A DNA stretch of 64,000 nucleotides, taken from Lysobacter sp. BMK333-48F3. Lineage in GTDB: Bacteria > Pseudomonadota > Gammaproteobacteria > Xanthomonadales > Xanthomonadaceae. This document shows, piece by piece, positions 37,038 through 46,897 of the stretch. The stretch is taken from positions 2,666,501-2,730,500 of the forward strand of contig NZ_JAIHOO010000001.1 of the NCBI RefSeq assembly GCF_019733395.1, read 5' to 3'. Every line of letters begins with the position of its first letter. Position 1 is the stretch's first letter. The notes under the pieces were generated by a model. It was not told where the DNA came from and made no database searches. It saw nothing but the letters and a program-made list of their open reading frames with translations. The position numbers and the translations under genes are program-made.

Positions 37038-37041
<4 letters not shown>
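35455..37041 (+). CDS. macA: MacA-type periplasmic adaptor of an ABC exporter
   Basis: 528 residues. Membrane anchor at about 23-42, then the biotinyl-lipoyl half motif (GDIRVAISATGALAAIST ... GSQISGQVTDVLVD), a helical hairpin with long Gln/Ala coiled coils, the second lipoyl half (VIRAPVDGVVLTRSVEPG) and the beta-barrel (FTVDSFPDRRFRGQVQQV). MacA proteins are usually about 370-430 residues; here the C-terminal domain is split by ~120 extra residues (about 345-470) with LTAEQQAAFDAALAQMKQRM, a Gly/Asn-rich linker and a second helical pair. The stop overlaps the ATPase start by 4 bp. Confidence 0.88.
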
Positions 37042-37783
<742 letters not shown>

Positions 37784-37787
<4 letters not shown>

Positions 37788-39022
37788 ACTTCTTCGAAGT
37801 GCTGCGCACCGCGGTGTTCGCTCTGCGCGGCAATTGGCTGCGCAGCGCGCTCACTTCGCTGGGCGTGATCATCGGCATCGCCGCGGTGATCGTGATGGTC
37901 TCGGTCGGGCAGGGCACCCAGTCGGAAATCGACAAGCTGGTGTCGGGGCTGGGCTCGAACCGGCTCGACATCAGCTCGGGCGGCGGCGGCCGCGGCAGCG
38001 GCGGCGTGCGCCTGAGCGCGTCGAGCTTCTTCACTCTCACCGAAGCCGACGCCGAGGCGATCGGCAACGAGATCGGCGAGGTGCAATACGTCGCCGCGTC
38101 GCTGCGCGGCGGCACCCAGGCGGTGTACGCGGAGAACAACTGGTCGACCCAGTGGCAGGGCGTGCAGGCCGACTTCTTCGACATCAACGGCTGGAGCATC
38201 GCTTCCGGCGCTGCGTTCGAAGCGCGCGACTACGGCAGCGGCGCCAAGTCGGTGATCCTCGGCGAGACCGTGCGCCGCGAACTGTTCGGCGACGAGGACG
38301 CGATCGGCCAGACCGTGCGCCTGGGCCGGGTGCCGTTCACCGTGGTCGGCACGCTCAAGCCCAAGGGCCAGGGCGGCTTCGGCCAGGACCAGGACGACGT
38401 GGTGCTGGTGCCGCTGGAGACCGGGCGCCGGCGCCTGCTCGGCGCGATGGGCCTGCCGACCGGCGCGGTGATGCAGATCGCGGTCGGGGTGGGCCGCGCC
38501 GAGGACGTGGCCTACGCGCAGGAGCAGATCGAAAGCCTGCTGCGCCAGCGCCACCGGATCCAGCCCGGCGCCGACGACGATTTCAGCGTGCGCAACATCG
38601 CCGAAGTGGTCGCGACCCGCACCCAGACCACCCGGCTGATGTCGCTGCTGCTCGGTGCGGTGGCGACGATTTCGCTGATCGTCGGCGGCATCGGCATCAT
38701 GAACATCATGCTGGTCTCGGTGACCGAGCGGATCCGCGAAATCGGCCTGCGCATGGCGGTCGGCGCCGGCCCCGGCGACATCCGCCGCCAGTTCCTGGCC
38801 GAGGCGATGCTGATCTCGCTGATCGGCGGCGCGCTGGGCATCGCGATCGGCGTGGTCGGCACCTTGCTGGTGAGCAAGTTCGGCGCCCTGCCGGTGGCCT
38901 TGAACGGCCAGGTGATCGGCCTGGCGGCGGGGTTCTCGATCGCCACCGGCCTGTTCTTCGGCTATTACCCGGCGCGCAAGGCCTCGCAGCTGGATCCGAT
39001 CGAGGCGCTGCGCCAGCAGTGA
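37784..39022 (+). CDS. macB: MacB-type ABC transporter permease
   Basis: 412 residues. First helix with LTSLGVIIGIAAVIVMVSVG, a large periplasmic MacB-PCD domain (residues about 45-280), then three helices (ISLIVGGIGIMNIMLVSVTE, LISLIGGALGIAIGVVG, and a last one) ending in YYPARKASQLDPIEALRQQ. This is the FtsX/MacB architecture. With MacA and the ATPase it should drive extrusion from the periplasm through a TolC-like channel, typically of macrolides, peptides or siderophores. Starts on the ATPase stop. Confidence 0.92.
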
Positions 39023-39113
39023 GCCGCGCCGCGCGCGCGACTACGACCACAGGCACGGGCGCGCACCGGCGCGCCGTGCCATCGTGCCGGCGACGACCCG
39101 GAGCGGAGCGCAC

Positions 39114-40331
39114 ATGAGCAAGCGGTGGCTGGCGGTGCTGTGGCTGTGGCCGTTGTTCGTGTTCGGCGCGGCGCCGACGCCGGCGCCGGGCGCGGCGGCC
39201 GCGACGAGGGTGATCGTGCTCGGCGTCGACCACGGCGTGCAGCTGGTGTCCGAGCGCGACCGCCCGGCCGCGCTGGATGCGTTCCTGGACCGGGCCCGGC
39301 CCGATGCGATCTGCATCGAGCGCACGCCCGAGGCGTTCGCCCGCGGCGATTTCTACGAGTTCACCTACGAGGCCCAGGACGTGGCGGTGCCGTTCGCGCG
39401 CCGCCACGGCATCGCGTTGTGCCCGATCGATTGGGAGCCGCCGGTCGAGGACCAGAAGCTGGGCTTCGGCCTGGCCCTGGACGCGCCGCCGGAACTGCGT
39501 CCGCTCAAGGGCTTCATGGGCTTTCTGAGTTTCGGTCAGGAGGCCTTGCAGCGCGACTTCTTCCATGCCGACGATCCGGCCCGGCTGGACAAGGTCAGGA
39601 CCTGGGCGGCGACGCCGGCGGCGCGCGCCAGGCACGACCTGCCGCGCCGGTTGTATCTCTACCGCACTTATCTGCAGGCGCAACGCATCGCCGCGGCGGC
39701 GCGCGCGCATCCGGGCGGCACGGTGGTGGTGGTGATCGGCGAGTTCCACAAGCACGACATCGAGGCGATTCTCGCCGAGCAGCCCGGCCTGCGCCTGGTC
39801 CAGCCGTCGTCACTGGGACGGCCCGACGCGCGAGCCGTCGAGGCGCACGACCGGCTCGAGTACCGGACCGCCGTCGCCAGCTTCAATCTGCTCGGCGTGC
39901 AGGCCGCGAGCGGTGCGGTGGATTACGCCTATGTCGGCCGCGCGGTCGCCGCGCTGGAAGCCGCCGGCGCCACGCCGCAGTCGCGCTTGTTCCGGCTGCG
40001 CCTGGACCGGCTGCAGGGCCGGATCGGCCGCGACGCGGCGATCGCCGGCTATCGCGCTCTCGCCGCCGAGGCCGGTGCGGCGGGTTTCGCCTGGACCGGG
40101 GTCAAGGACGCGGCGCGGGTGGATTCCTGGTTCGATCCGTTCGGCAATCTGGACGTGCGCCGGCGGGCCTTGCTGGAGGCGGCGCGCGAGACCCGGGCGG
40201 GCGGCGATGGCGCCGGTGCCGACGCGCTGCTGGCGGCCTGCGTCGAGAGCCTGAGCCCGCGCCAGCGCGAGCAACTGCGCGGCTATTGGCAGCGCGACAT
40301 CGCCGCCGCGAAACCGCCCGCCTCCCTGTAG
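39114..40331 (+). CDS. Secreted TraB/ChaN-like protein
   Basis: 405 residues from the ATG at 39114, chosen because GAGCGGAG precedes it and it opens the signal peptide MSKRWLAVLWLWPLFVFGA; an upstream ATG at 39084 would give a poorer N-terminus. The mature protein has VIVLGVDHGVQLVSERDRPA, DAICIERTPEAF and VVVVIGEFHKHDIEAIL, which resemble the His/Glu pattern of the TraB-Tiki-ChaN-EreA superfamily (putative metal-dependent hydrolases or haem binders). Assignment to the superfamily is tentative. The TAG stop falls inside the first TGTAGGAGCGGCG repeat. Confidence 0.6.
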   Translation: MSKRWLAVLWLWPLFVFGAAPTPAPGAAAATRVIVLGVDHGVQLVSERDRPAALDAFLDRARPDAICIERTPEAFARGDFYEFTYEAQDVAVPFARRHGIALCPIDWEPPVEDQKLGFGLALDAPPELRPLKGFMGFLSFGQEALQRDFFHADDPARLDKVRTWAATPAARARHDLPRRLYLYRTYLQAQRIAAAARAHPGGTVVVVIGEFHKHDIEAILAEQPGLRLVQPSSLGRPDARAVEAHDRLEYRTAVASFNLLGVQAASGAVDYAYVGRAVAALEAAGATPQSRLFRLRLDRLQGRIGRDAAIAGYRALAAEAGAAGFAWTGVKDAARVDSWFDPFGNLDVRRRALLEAARETRAGGDGAGADALLAACVESLSPRQREQLRGYWQRDIAAAKPPASL

Positions 40332-40515
40332 GAGCGGCGCCCCGCAGGGATTTCCTTCGGTCACAAGCCACGACCGCCATCTCGTCCGTTCGCCGCGTCT
40401 TTGTCCTGCGCCCCCTGTAGGAGCGGCGCAAGCCGCGACCGCGCTCTCGCCCGTTCGCCGTGTCTTTGTCCTAAGCCCCTGTAGGAGCGGCGTAAGCCGC
40501 GACCGCGCTGCTGCG
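40326..40515 (+). repeat. Three REP-like units (TGTAGGAGCGGCG...)
   Basis: Units start at 40326, 40415 and 40479 with CTGTAGGAGCGGCG. Units 2 and 3 continue with (C/T)AAGCCGCGACCGCGCT, a small imperfect palindrome; unit 1 carries a variant with extra sequence. Between units lies GTTCGCCG(C/T)GTCTTTGTCC, so the whole ~64-89 bp block is duplicated. This head sequence is a well-known dispersed REP type in Pseudomonas and xanthomonads. Confidence 0.88.
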
Positions 40516-40578
40516 GTCTCGCGGCGTCTGTATTCGAAGGCTTCAAAAGCAAAGCTTCCGTCCGCAAGCGGCCGGGTC

Positions 40579-40608
40579 ACTTTCTTTGTCCAAGGCGACA
40601 AAGAAAGT
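40579..40608 (+). repeat. Perfect hairpin ACTTTCTTTGTC / GACAAAGAAAGT
   Basis: 12-bp perfect stem with a 6-nt loop, followed by AACCAAAGAAAACGCC. AT-rich against a very GC-rich background. The same sequence style recurs in many proteobacterial genomes as a dispersed element; it may also act as a transcription stop. Confidence 0.75.
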
Positions 40609-40783
40609 AACCAAAGAAAACGCCATGGCTGTTTCGAGTCAAAAGCCACTATGGGACGAGGCTCGCGCGGGGCTGCTCCGCACAGGCCATCCCTGGCCTG
40701 GCTGCGCACGGGCCGCATCCCTGCGGCCCGCCCTCCGGGGCTGCTTTTGTCCTCGCGAGGTCGGTTCTGCGCCAAGCTGTTCG

Positions 40784-40837
<54 letters not shown>

Positions 40838-41130
40838 GGGCGGCTGTTGTCGCGGATGCGATGGCTGCGGCCGGGCCGGTCATCGTCGCTGCCTCGGTTC
40901 CGGCGGTATGCGCCGCGGCCTGGACCCCGGGGCCGCCGACGGGCCGGGCGGCCGCCGCCGCGGGGGCAGGGTCATCGGGCTTGTGGCAAAATCCCCGGCC
41001 GTAGCGGTTTCGGCCGCGTCCGCCTGGCCGTCCGGCCTGCCATCGAGATCCTCTGCCATGCCCATCGCCGCGCCGTTCCCTCCCGAACGCCCGTGCTGCC
41101 GCAGCACGATCGCGACGACGGAGCGCCGGC

Positions 41131-41526
41131 ATGGCTGACGAATACGGGCACCTGCCGCGCGGTCCGGGACGGATCCTGAAGGCCGCGACCTGGTCGTTCC
41201 AGGGGCTGCGGGCGGCCTGGCTGCACGAATCCTCGTTCCGGCTCGAGGTCTACCTGTTCCTGGTCCTGGCGCCGGTGGGCTGGTACTTCGGCCAAACCGG
41301 GGTCGAGCGGTCGCTGCTGATCGGTTCGATCCTGCTGGTGTTGAGCGTGGAACTGCTCAACTCGGCGGTCGAGGCGGTGATCGAGCGCTACGGCCCGGAG
41401 TTCCACGAGCTGGCCGGGCGCGCCAAGGACATGGGCTCGGCGGCGGTGTTCGTGCTGTTGATGAACGTGCTGCTGACCTGGGCCGCGATTCTCGGCCCGC
41501 GGCTGTGGACCCATCTGATGGGCTGA
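41131..41526 (+). CDS. dgkA: Diacylglycerol kinase
   Basis: 131 residues, three membrane helices. The catalytic signature ELLNSAVEAVIERYGPEF with HELAGRAKDMGSAAV is nearly the E. coli DgkA motif. It recycles diacylglycerol from glycan decoration to phosphatidic acid in the inner membrane. Slightly longer than E. coli DgkA (122) at the N-terminus. Confidence 0.95.
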   Translation: MADEYGHLPRGPGRILKAATWSFQGLRAAWLHESSFRLEVYLFLVLAPVGWYFGQTGVERSLLIGSILLVLSVELLNSAVEAVIERYGPEFHELAGRAKDMGSAAVFVLLMNVLLTWAAILGPRLWTHLMG

Positions 41527-41655
41527 GCGCCGGGACGGCGCCGGTTCCGTGTTTCTTCCGGCCGCCCCCGCGGCCGCAGGCGCGCCTCGCGGCGCGCCGA
41601 CCGCGGTTCGCGCCGCGGGTTTTCCGTTATCGACATTCTTTGAGGCAGGCCCCAC

Positions 41656-42390
41656 GTGATTGAATTGCTGACCGATCCGCAAGTCTGGATCACCCTGATC
41701 ACCCTGAGCGCGATCGAGATCGTGCTCGGCATCGACAACCTGGTGTTCATCTCGATCGCGGTCAGCAAGCTGCCGTTCGACCAGCGCGAGAAAGCGCGCA
41801 AGTTCGGCATCGCGGTGGCCTGCATCAGCCGTATCGCCCTGCTGCTGACCCTGGCCTGGCTGGCCGGGCTGACCAGCGATCTGTTCCACGTGTTCGGACA
41901 GGGCATTTCGGTGCGCGACCTGGTGCTGATCCTGGGCGGCGCCTTCCTGCTGGTGAAGGGGGCGATGGAGATCAAGGACCTGATCGCCGGCGAGGACGAG
42001 TCCGAGGACGTGCACACCAAGCCGGCGGCGTCGTTCATGATGGTGATCGCGCAGATCGCGGTGATCGACATCGTGTTCTCGCTGGACTCGGTGATCGCCG
42101 CGGTCGGCATGGCCAACCACACCCCGGTGATGGTCGCCGCGATCCTGCTCGCGGTCGGCGTGATGCTGCTGGCGGCCAAGCCGCTGGGCCATTTCATCGA
42201 CAACAATCCGACCATCAAGATGCTGGCGCTGGCCTTCATCGTCCTGGTCGGCGTGTATCTGATCGCCGACGGCTTCGAGATCCACATCCCGAAGGGCTAT
42301 ATCTACGGCGCGATGGGCTTCTCGGCTTTGGTCGAGTGCCTGAACCTGTGGGCCCGCCGCCGCGCCACCCTGCGGCTCAGCACCGAGTAA
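41656..42390 (+). CDS. TerC-family integral membrane protein
   Basis: 244 residues, GTG start. TerC signatures: SAIEIVLGIDNLVFISIAV with the conserved Glu/Asp/Asn of helix 1, and IAVIDIVFSLDSVIAAVGMA. Seven to eight helices. Family members (TerC, Alx, MeeF/MeeY) export manganese or protect exported enzymes from mis-metallation. No yybP-ykoY type Mn riboswitch is evident in the 129-bp leader. A strong terminator follows. Confidence 0.9.
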   Translation: MIELLTDPQVWITLITLSAIEIVLGIDNLVFISIAVSKLPFDQREKARKFGIAVACISRIALLLTLAWLAGLTSDLFHVFGQGISVRDLVLILGGAFLLVKGAMEIKDLIAGEDESEDVHTKPAASFMMVIAQIAVIDIVFSLDSVIAAVGMANHTPVMVAAILLAVGVMLLAAKPLGHFIDNNPTIKMLALAFIVLVGVYLIADGFEIHIPKGYIYGAMGFSALVECLNLWARRRATLRLSTE

Positions 42391-42417
42391 GCGCCGCCGC
42401 ACCGCGCAGCGTCCAGG

Positions 42418-42453
42418 CGAAGGCCGGCAAGCGATTGCCGGCCTTCGTCGTTT
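42418..42453 (+). terminator. Rho-independent terminator after terC-family gene
   Basis: Perfect 13-bp stem CGAAGGCCGGCAA-gcga-TTGCCGGCCTTCG, followed by TCGTTT. It starts 27 bp after the stop codon. Confidence 0.8.
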
Positions 42454-42458
42454 GGGGG

Positions 42459-42490
42459 CGGAGGGGGTTAAGCACACTTAACCCCCTCCG
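42459..42490. repeat. Second perfect hairpin upstream of lemA
   Basis: 14-bp perfect inverted repeat CGGAGGGGGTTAAG-caca-CTTAACCCCCTCCG, immediately after the terminator and 86 bp before the lemA ATG. There is no T-run on either side. It could be an operator, a bidirectional transcription barrier or an RNA element in the lemA leader. Confidence 0.85.
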
Positions 42491-42576
42491 TCCCTGTCGT
42501 CACACCGCGTCCATTGCGTCCGCCCCGGGGCGGGTGCTGCAATGCGGCCGTCGCCCGCGCAACCAGGAGCCGCGCC

Positions 42577-43194
42577 ATGTTCCGTGCCTTGATCGTGCTT
42601 GCGTTGACCGCGCTGCTCAGCGGCTGCGGCTACAACAGCATCCAGCAGAAGGACGAAGCGGTGACCGCGGCCTGGTCGCAGGTGCTCAACGTCTACAAGC
42701 GCCGCGCCGACCTGGTGCCGAACCTGGTCGCGACCGTGCGCGGCTACGCCAGCCACGAGCAGCAGGTGCTGACCCAGGTCACCGAGGCCCGGGCCAAGGT
42801 CGGCAGCATCAACGTCAACGCCGACGATCCGGCCTCGCTGAAGCAGTTCGAGCAGGCCCAGGGCGAACTGCGCGGCGCGATCGGCCGGCTGCTGGTGGTC
42901 AGCGAGAACTACCCGCAGCTCAAGGCCGACCAGAGTTTCCTGAGCCTGCAGACCCAGCTGGAAGGCACCGAGAACCGGATCGCGGTCGAGCGCCAGCGCT
43001 ATATCGGCGCGGTCCAGGACTACAACACCTACATCCGCCAGTTCCCGACCAACCTCACCGCCAAGCTGTTCGGCTACGCCACCAAGCCCAACTTCACGGT
43101 CGAGAACGAGGCCGAAATCCAGCAGGCGCCGAAGGTCGATTTCGGCCAGCCCGCCGCGCCCGCCCAGGCGCAGCCGGCGCCGTCGCAGGGCTGA
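42577..43194 (+). CDS. lemA: LemA family lipoprotein
   Basis: 205 residues. Lipobox LLSGC with Cys17 at the N-terminus. LemA domain: SIQQKDEAVTAAWSQVLNVY, RRADLVPNLVATVRGYASHE, and VERQRYIGAVQDYNTYIRQF. Predicted helical bundle facing the periplasm. LemA commonly sits with TPM-domain proteins, as here (7 bp to the next gene); the role of the set is not well defined. The tail is Pro/Ala/Gln-rich. Confidence 0.92.
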   Translation: MFRALIVLALTALLSGCGYNSIQQKDEAVTAAWSQVLNVYKRRADLVPNLVATVRGYASHEQQVLTQVTEARAKVGSINVNADDPASLKQFEQAQGELRGAIGRLLVVSENYPQLKADQSFLSLQTQLEGTENRIAVERQRYIGAVQDYNTYIRQFPTNLTAKLFGYATKPNFTVENEAEIQQAPKVDFGQPAAPAQAQPAPSQG

Positions 43195-43201
43195 GCCGCC
43201 G

Positions 43202-44224
43202 ATGGCGGCGTCCGCCGCAATCCTCCCGCGTCGCGGCCGCAGCGCTCTGGCGGCGTTGCTGGCCGGACTGTGGCTGCTCGCGCTGACGAGCCTGCCTGGG
43301 CCGTTGCGGGCGCAGGCCCTGCAACCGATCCCGGCGCTGACCTCGCCGGTGGTCGACACCACCGCGACCCTCGACGCCGACGCCCGCGCGCGCCTGGAAG
43401 CGCAGGCGCGCGAGCTGCAGCGGCGCAAGGGCAGCCAGTTGCAGGTGTTGATGGTGCCGACCACCGCGCCGGAAGACATCGCCGCCTATGCGGTGCGCGC
43501 CTACGAGCAGTTCCGCCTCGGCCGCAAGGGCGTCGACGACGGCGTGCTGCTGGTGGTGGCCAAGGACGACCGGCGGGTGCGGATCGAAGTCGGCTACGGC
43601 TTGGAGGGCGCGATCACCGACGCCCAGTCCGGACGCATCATCCAGGAATACCTGGCGCCCCGATTCCGCAGCGGCGACTACGCCGGCGGCCTGAGCGAGG
43701 CCACCGCGATGCTGGTGCGGCTGATCGACGGCGAACCGCTGCCGGCGCCGATGGCCTCCGGCCAGGGCGGAGGCGGCGAGGACGGCGGCGACGGCTGGCT
43801 GCTGGCGGTGTTCATCGCCGTGTTCGGCGCCCAGTTCGTGCGCGCCTTGCTCGGCCGGCTGCCGGCGCTGCTGCGCGGGGCGATCACCGCCGCGGTGGTC
43901 GGCGGCGTCGCCTGGCTGTTGTCGCTGGCCTGGTGGCTGGTCGGCCTGTGCGCCCTGATCGGCCTGTTCGCCGGCCTGGGCGTGTGGGACACCGCCGGCA
44001 ACAGCGGCGTCCTGCTGTACCTGCTGCTGGCCGAGCACCGGATCGAAATCGTCGCCGACCGCGGCTATGCGGCGCGGGTCGGCGACGAGCGCTGGCAGGC
44101 GGTCTGCGATGCGATCCAGCGCGGCCTGGCCGCGGGCGAGGCCGAACCCGCGGTGCTGGCCGGCATCGCCGCCTTGAGCGAGATCGTCGCCGAACATTTC
44201 CCGCGCGATCCGGCCGACCGCGCG
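43202..44224 (+). pseudogene. TPM-domain protein (YgcG-like), broken and fused to part of the next TPM gene
   Basis: The first ~256 residues look normal: signal peptide, TPM domain (TSPVVDTTATLDADARARLE, GVDDGVLLVVAKDDRRVRIE, GYGLEGAITDAQSG), then a Gly-rich linker and membrane helices up to LCALIGLFAGLG. At 43966-43980 the sequence switches, at GTTCGCCGGCCTGGG, into a 259-bp copy of the downstream TPM gene (identical to 44697-44955), in frame. After 44224 the frame runs into the antisense of that gene until a stop at 44908. The expected Gly/Trp/Ser-rich C-terminus is missing. The sequence upstream of the switch looks intact and under coding constraint. Confidence 0.75.
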
Positions 44225-44938
44225 GGAAATGTTCGGCGACGATCTCGCTCAAGGCGGCGATGCCGGCCAGCACCGCGGGTTCGGCCTCGCCCGCGGCCAG
44301 GCCGCGCTGGATCGCATCGCAGACCGCCTGCCAGCGCTCGTCGCCGACCCGCGCCGCATAGCCGCGGTCGGCGACGATTTCGATCCGGTGCTCGGCCAGC
44401 AGCAGGTACAGCAGGACGCCGCTGTTGCCGGCGGTGTCCCACACGCCCAGGCCGGCGAACGCCGCCCGCGCCGCCTCGCGCGCATCGCGCCCGGCCCATA
44501 GCGCGCGCCAGGACAGCCGCTCTTCGACCGCGAAGCAGACCTGGCCGCGATGGCGCGCCTCGCCGGCGGCGATCGCCGCGGCGATCGCCGCCGGCGAGGC
44601 GCGCCATCGCGGCCAGGTCTGCTTCGCGGTCGAAGAGCGGCTGTCCTGGCGCGCGCTATGGGCCGGGCGCGATGCGCGCGAGGCGGCGCGGGCGGCGTTC
44701 GCCGGCCTGGGCGTGTGGGACACCGCCGGCAACAGCGGCGTCCTGCTGTACCTGCTGCTGGCCGAGCACCGGATCGAAATCGTCGCCGACCGCGGCTATG
44801 CGGCGCGGGTCGGCGACGAGCGCTGGCAGGCGGTCTGCGATGCGATCCAGCGCGGCCTGGCCGCGGGCGAGGCCGAACCCGCGGTGCTGGCCGGCATCGC
44901 CGCCTTGAGCGAGATCGTCGCCGAACATTTCCCGCGCG
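44219..44938. repeat. Perfect spacerless palindrome of 720 bp
   Basis: Bases 44219-44578 are the exact reverse complement of 44579-44938, with the centre GATCGCCG|CGGCGATC and no spacer. The left end lies at a smaller quasi-palindrome CCGCGCG-11 bp-CGCGCGG (44201-44225). Together with 43966-44224 this gives a forward-inverted-forward order of one segment. Confidence 0.92.
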
Positions 44939-44997
44939 ATCCGGCCGACCGCGCGTCCGCCGGCAACGAGCTGCCGGACCGGCCGGTGCTGTTGTAA
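44579..44997 (+). pseudogene. TPM-domain protein, 5' end missing
   Basis: About 138 residues remain, from IAAAIAAGEARHRGQVCFAV to the natural end NELPDRPVLL and stop. The part present is a TPM domain (AGLGVWDTAGNSGVLLYLLL, EIVADRGYAARVGDERWQAV, LSEIVAEHFPRD). No start codon of its own is visible: the sequence upstream is the inverted copy of itself, so the start of the original gene has been lost or is not in the assembly. Such second, cytoplasmic TPM proteins normally follow the LemA-TPM pair. Confidence 0.75.
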
Positions 44998-45123
44998 CCA
45001 GGTCCGCAGCGGGCTTCGAAACCGCACCGCCGGGCGGCGCGCAGCGGCCGCAACCGGCACCCCGGGTACAGGCCCGGTCGGGCACAATACGACGGTCATC
45101 GTCCCCCGAGCCGTCCCCGCCGC

Positions 45124-46020
45124 ATGATCATCCTGCACCAGATCGATCCGATCGCCCTGAGCCTGGGCCCGCTGCAAGTCCACTGGTACGGGATCATGTA
45201 TCTGCTCGGCTTCGTCACCGCCTGGTGGCTGGGCCGGCAGCGGGTCCGCGCCGGGCGCCTGCCCGGGGTCGGCGAACAGGCCTACGGCGATCTGCTGTTC
45301 TACGCCATGCTCGGCGTGGTGCTCGGCGGGCGCATCGGCTACGTGCTGTTCTACAACTTCGCCGAGCTGGCCAAGGATCCGTTGATGCTGTTCCGGATCT
45401 GGGAAGGCGGCATGAGCTTCCACGGCGGCCTGCTCGGGGTCATGGCCGCGGTGCTCTGGTGGTCGCGCCGGCACCGCACCCATTTCTTCGACAGCATGGA
45501 TTTCATCGCCCCGCTGGTGCCGCCGGGGCTGGGCTTCGGCCGGCTCGGCAACTACATCGGCGGCGAGTTGTGGGGCAAGCCCACCGAGGCCGGCTGGGGA
45601 GTGATCTTCCCGCGCGCGCCGGAGTTCGCCGGCTGGACCAGCGAGCAGTTGCAGACCCAGTTCGCCGCCGGCGCGCTGGAGCGCTTCGCCCGTCATCCTT
45701 CGCAGCTGTACCAGGCGGCGCTGGAAGGCTTGGTCATGTTCCTGGCGCTGTGGTGGTTCTCGCGCAAGCCGCGTCCGCGCTACGCGGTGTCCGGCCTGTT
45801 CGCGCTGCTGTACGGCTGCTTCCGCTTCCTGGTCGAATTCGTCCGCGTGCCCGACGCGCAGATCGGCGACCACGGCTATCTGGCGTTCGGTTGGCTGACC
45901 ATGGGCCAGGTGCTGAGCCTGCCGTTGATCGTGCTCGGCCTGTTCTGGCTGTGGCTGTCGACCCGTTCGCCGACCTTGCAACCGCAACTGCCGGCTGCGG
46001 CCGAACCGGCGAAGGGCTGA
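45124..46020 (+). CDS. lgt: Phosphatidylglycerol--prolipoprotein diacylglyceryl transferase
   Basis: 298 residues, seven membrane helices. Signature motifs: [31 protein letters not shown] and [17 protein letters not shown], and the late LVEFVRVPD. It transfers diacylglycerol to the lipobox cysteine of prolipoproteins such as the LemA and TPR lipoproteins here. thyA follows 3 bp after the stop, so the genes are co-transcribed. Confidence 0.96.
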   Translation: MIILHQIDPIALSLGPLQVHWYGIMYLLGFVTAWWLGRQRVRAGRLPGVGEQAYGDLLFYAMLGVVLGGRIGYVLFYNFAELAKDPLMLFRIWEGGMSFHGGLLGVMAAVLWWSRRHRTHFFDSMDFIAPLVPPGLGFGRLGNYIGGELWGKPTEAGWGVIFPRAPEFAGWTSEQLQTQFAAGALERFARHPSQLYQAALEGLVMFLALWWFSRKPRPRYAVSGLFALLYGCFRFLVEFVRVPDAQIGDHGYLAFGWLTMGQVLSLPLIVLGLFWLWLSTRSPTLQPQLPAAAEPAKG

Positions 46021-46023
46021 GCC

Positions 46024-46818
46024 ATGCAGGCGTATCTCGATCTGCTGGGTCATGTGCTGGAGCGCGGCAGCGACAAGTCCGACCGCACCGGCACCGGCAC
46101 CCGCAGCGTGTTCGGCTGGCAGATGCGCTTCGATCTGAACCAGGGTTTCCCGCTGGTCACGACCAAGAAGCTGCACCTGCGCTCGATCGTGCACGAGCTG
46201 CTGTGGTTCCTGAAGGGCGAGACCAACATCGCCTACCTCAAGCAGAACAAGGTCAGCATCTGGGACGAGTGGGCCGACGCCGACGGCGAGCTGGGCCCGG
46301 TATACGGCAAGCAGTGGCGGCGCTGGTCCGGCGCCGACGGGGTCGAGGTCGATCAGATCCGCTGGGTGATCGACGAGATCAAGCGCAATCCGGATTCGCG
46401 GCGGCTGATCGTCAGCGCCTGGAACGTCGCCGACCTGCCGCGGATGGCGCTGATGCCCTGCCACGCGCTGTTCCAGTTCTACGTGGTCGACGGCAAGCTC
46501 AGCTGCCAGCTGTACCAGCGCAGCGGCGACATCTTCCTCGGCGTGCCGTTCAACATCGCCAGCTACGCCTTGCTGACCCACATGGTCGCGCAGGCCTGCG
46601 GCCTGGGCGTCGGCGATTTCGTCCACACCCTCGGCGACGCGCATCTGTATTCGAACCACTTCGAACAGGCGCGCGAGCAGCTCGCGCGCGCGCCGCGCGC
46701 GCTGCCGACGCTGAAGCTCAATCCGCAGATCCGCGACGTGTTCGAGTTCGGCTACGACGACATCGCGATCGAGGGCTACGACCCGTGGCCGGCGATCAAG
46801 GCGCCGGTTGCGGTCTGA
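46024..46818 (+). CDS. thyA: Thymidylate synthase
   Basis: 264 residues, the same length as E. coli ThyA. Catalytic Cys in [12 protein letters not shown], dUMP contacts in [20 protein letters not shown], and [18 protein letters not shown] at the N-terminus. It makes dTMP from dUMP using methylene-tetrahydrofolate, whose oxidised product is recycled by folA 79 bp downstream. Confidence 0.97.
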   Translation: MQAYLDLLGHVLERGSDKSDRTGTGTRSVFGWQMRFDLNQGFPLVTTKKLHLRSIVHELLWFLKGETNIAYLKQNKVSIWDEWADADGELGPVYGKQWRRWSGADGVEVDQIRWVIDEIKRNPDSRRLIVSAWNVADLPRMALMPCHALFQFYVVDGKLSCQLYQRSGDIFLGVPFNIASYALLTHMVAQACGLGVGDFVHTLGDAHLYSNHFEQAREQLARAPRALPTLKLNPQIRDVFEFGYDDIAIEGYDPWPAIKAPVAV

Positions 46819-46897
46819 GCGGCGCCCGCGCTCGGCCGAGGCCTTGCGCGGCCCGCCCCGAGGCCGCCGTCCGCCCCTGTTTACGGAGCCCGCGCGC

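Noticed and set aside
41527..41655. yybP-ykoY manganese riboswitch before the terC-family gene
   Set aside because: The leader is short and mostly GC-rich hairpins; the conserved GGGGAGUAG-type segments of the class are absent.
44425..44997. A complete 190-residue gene for the second TPM protein
   Set aside because: The first ~50 codons are the antisense of the same gene (inverted copy), so this start is not genuine; I list only the remaining part as a 5'-truncated pseudogene.
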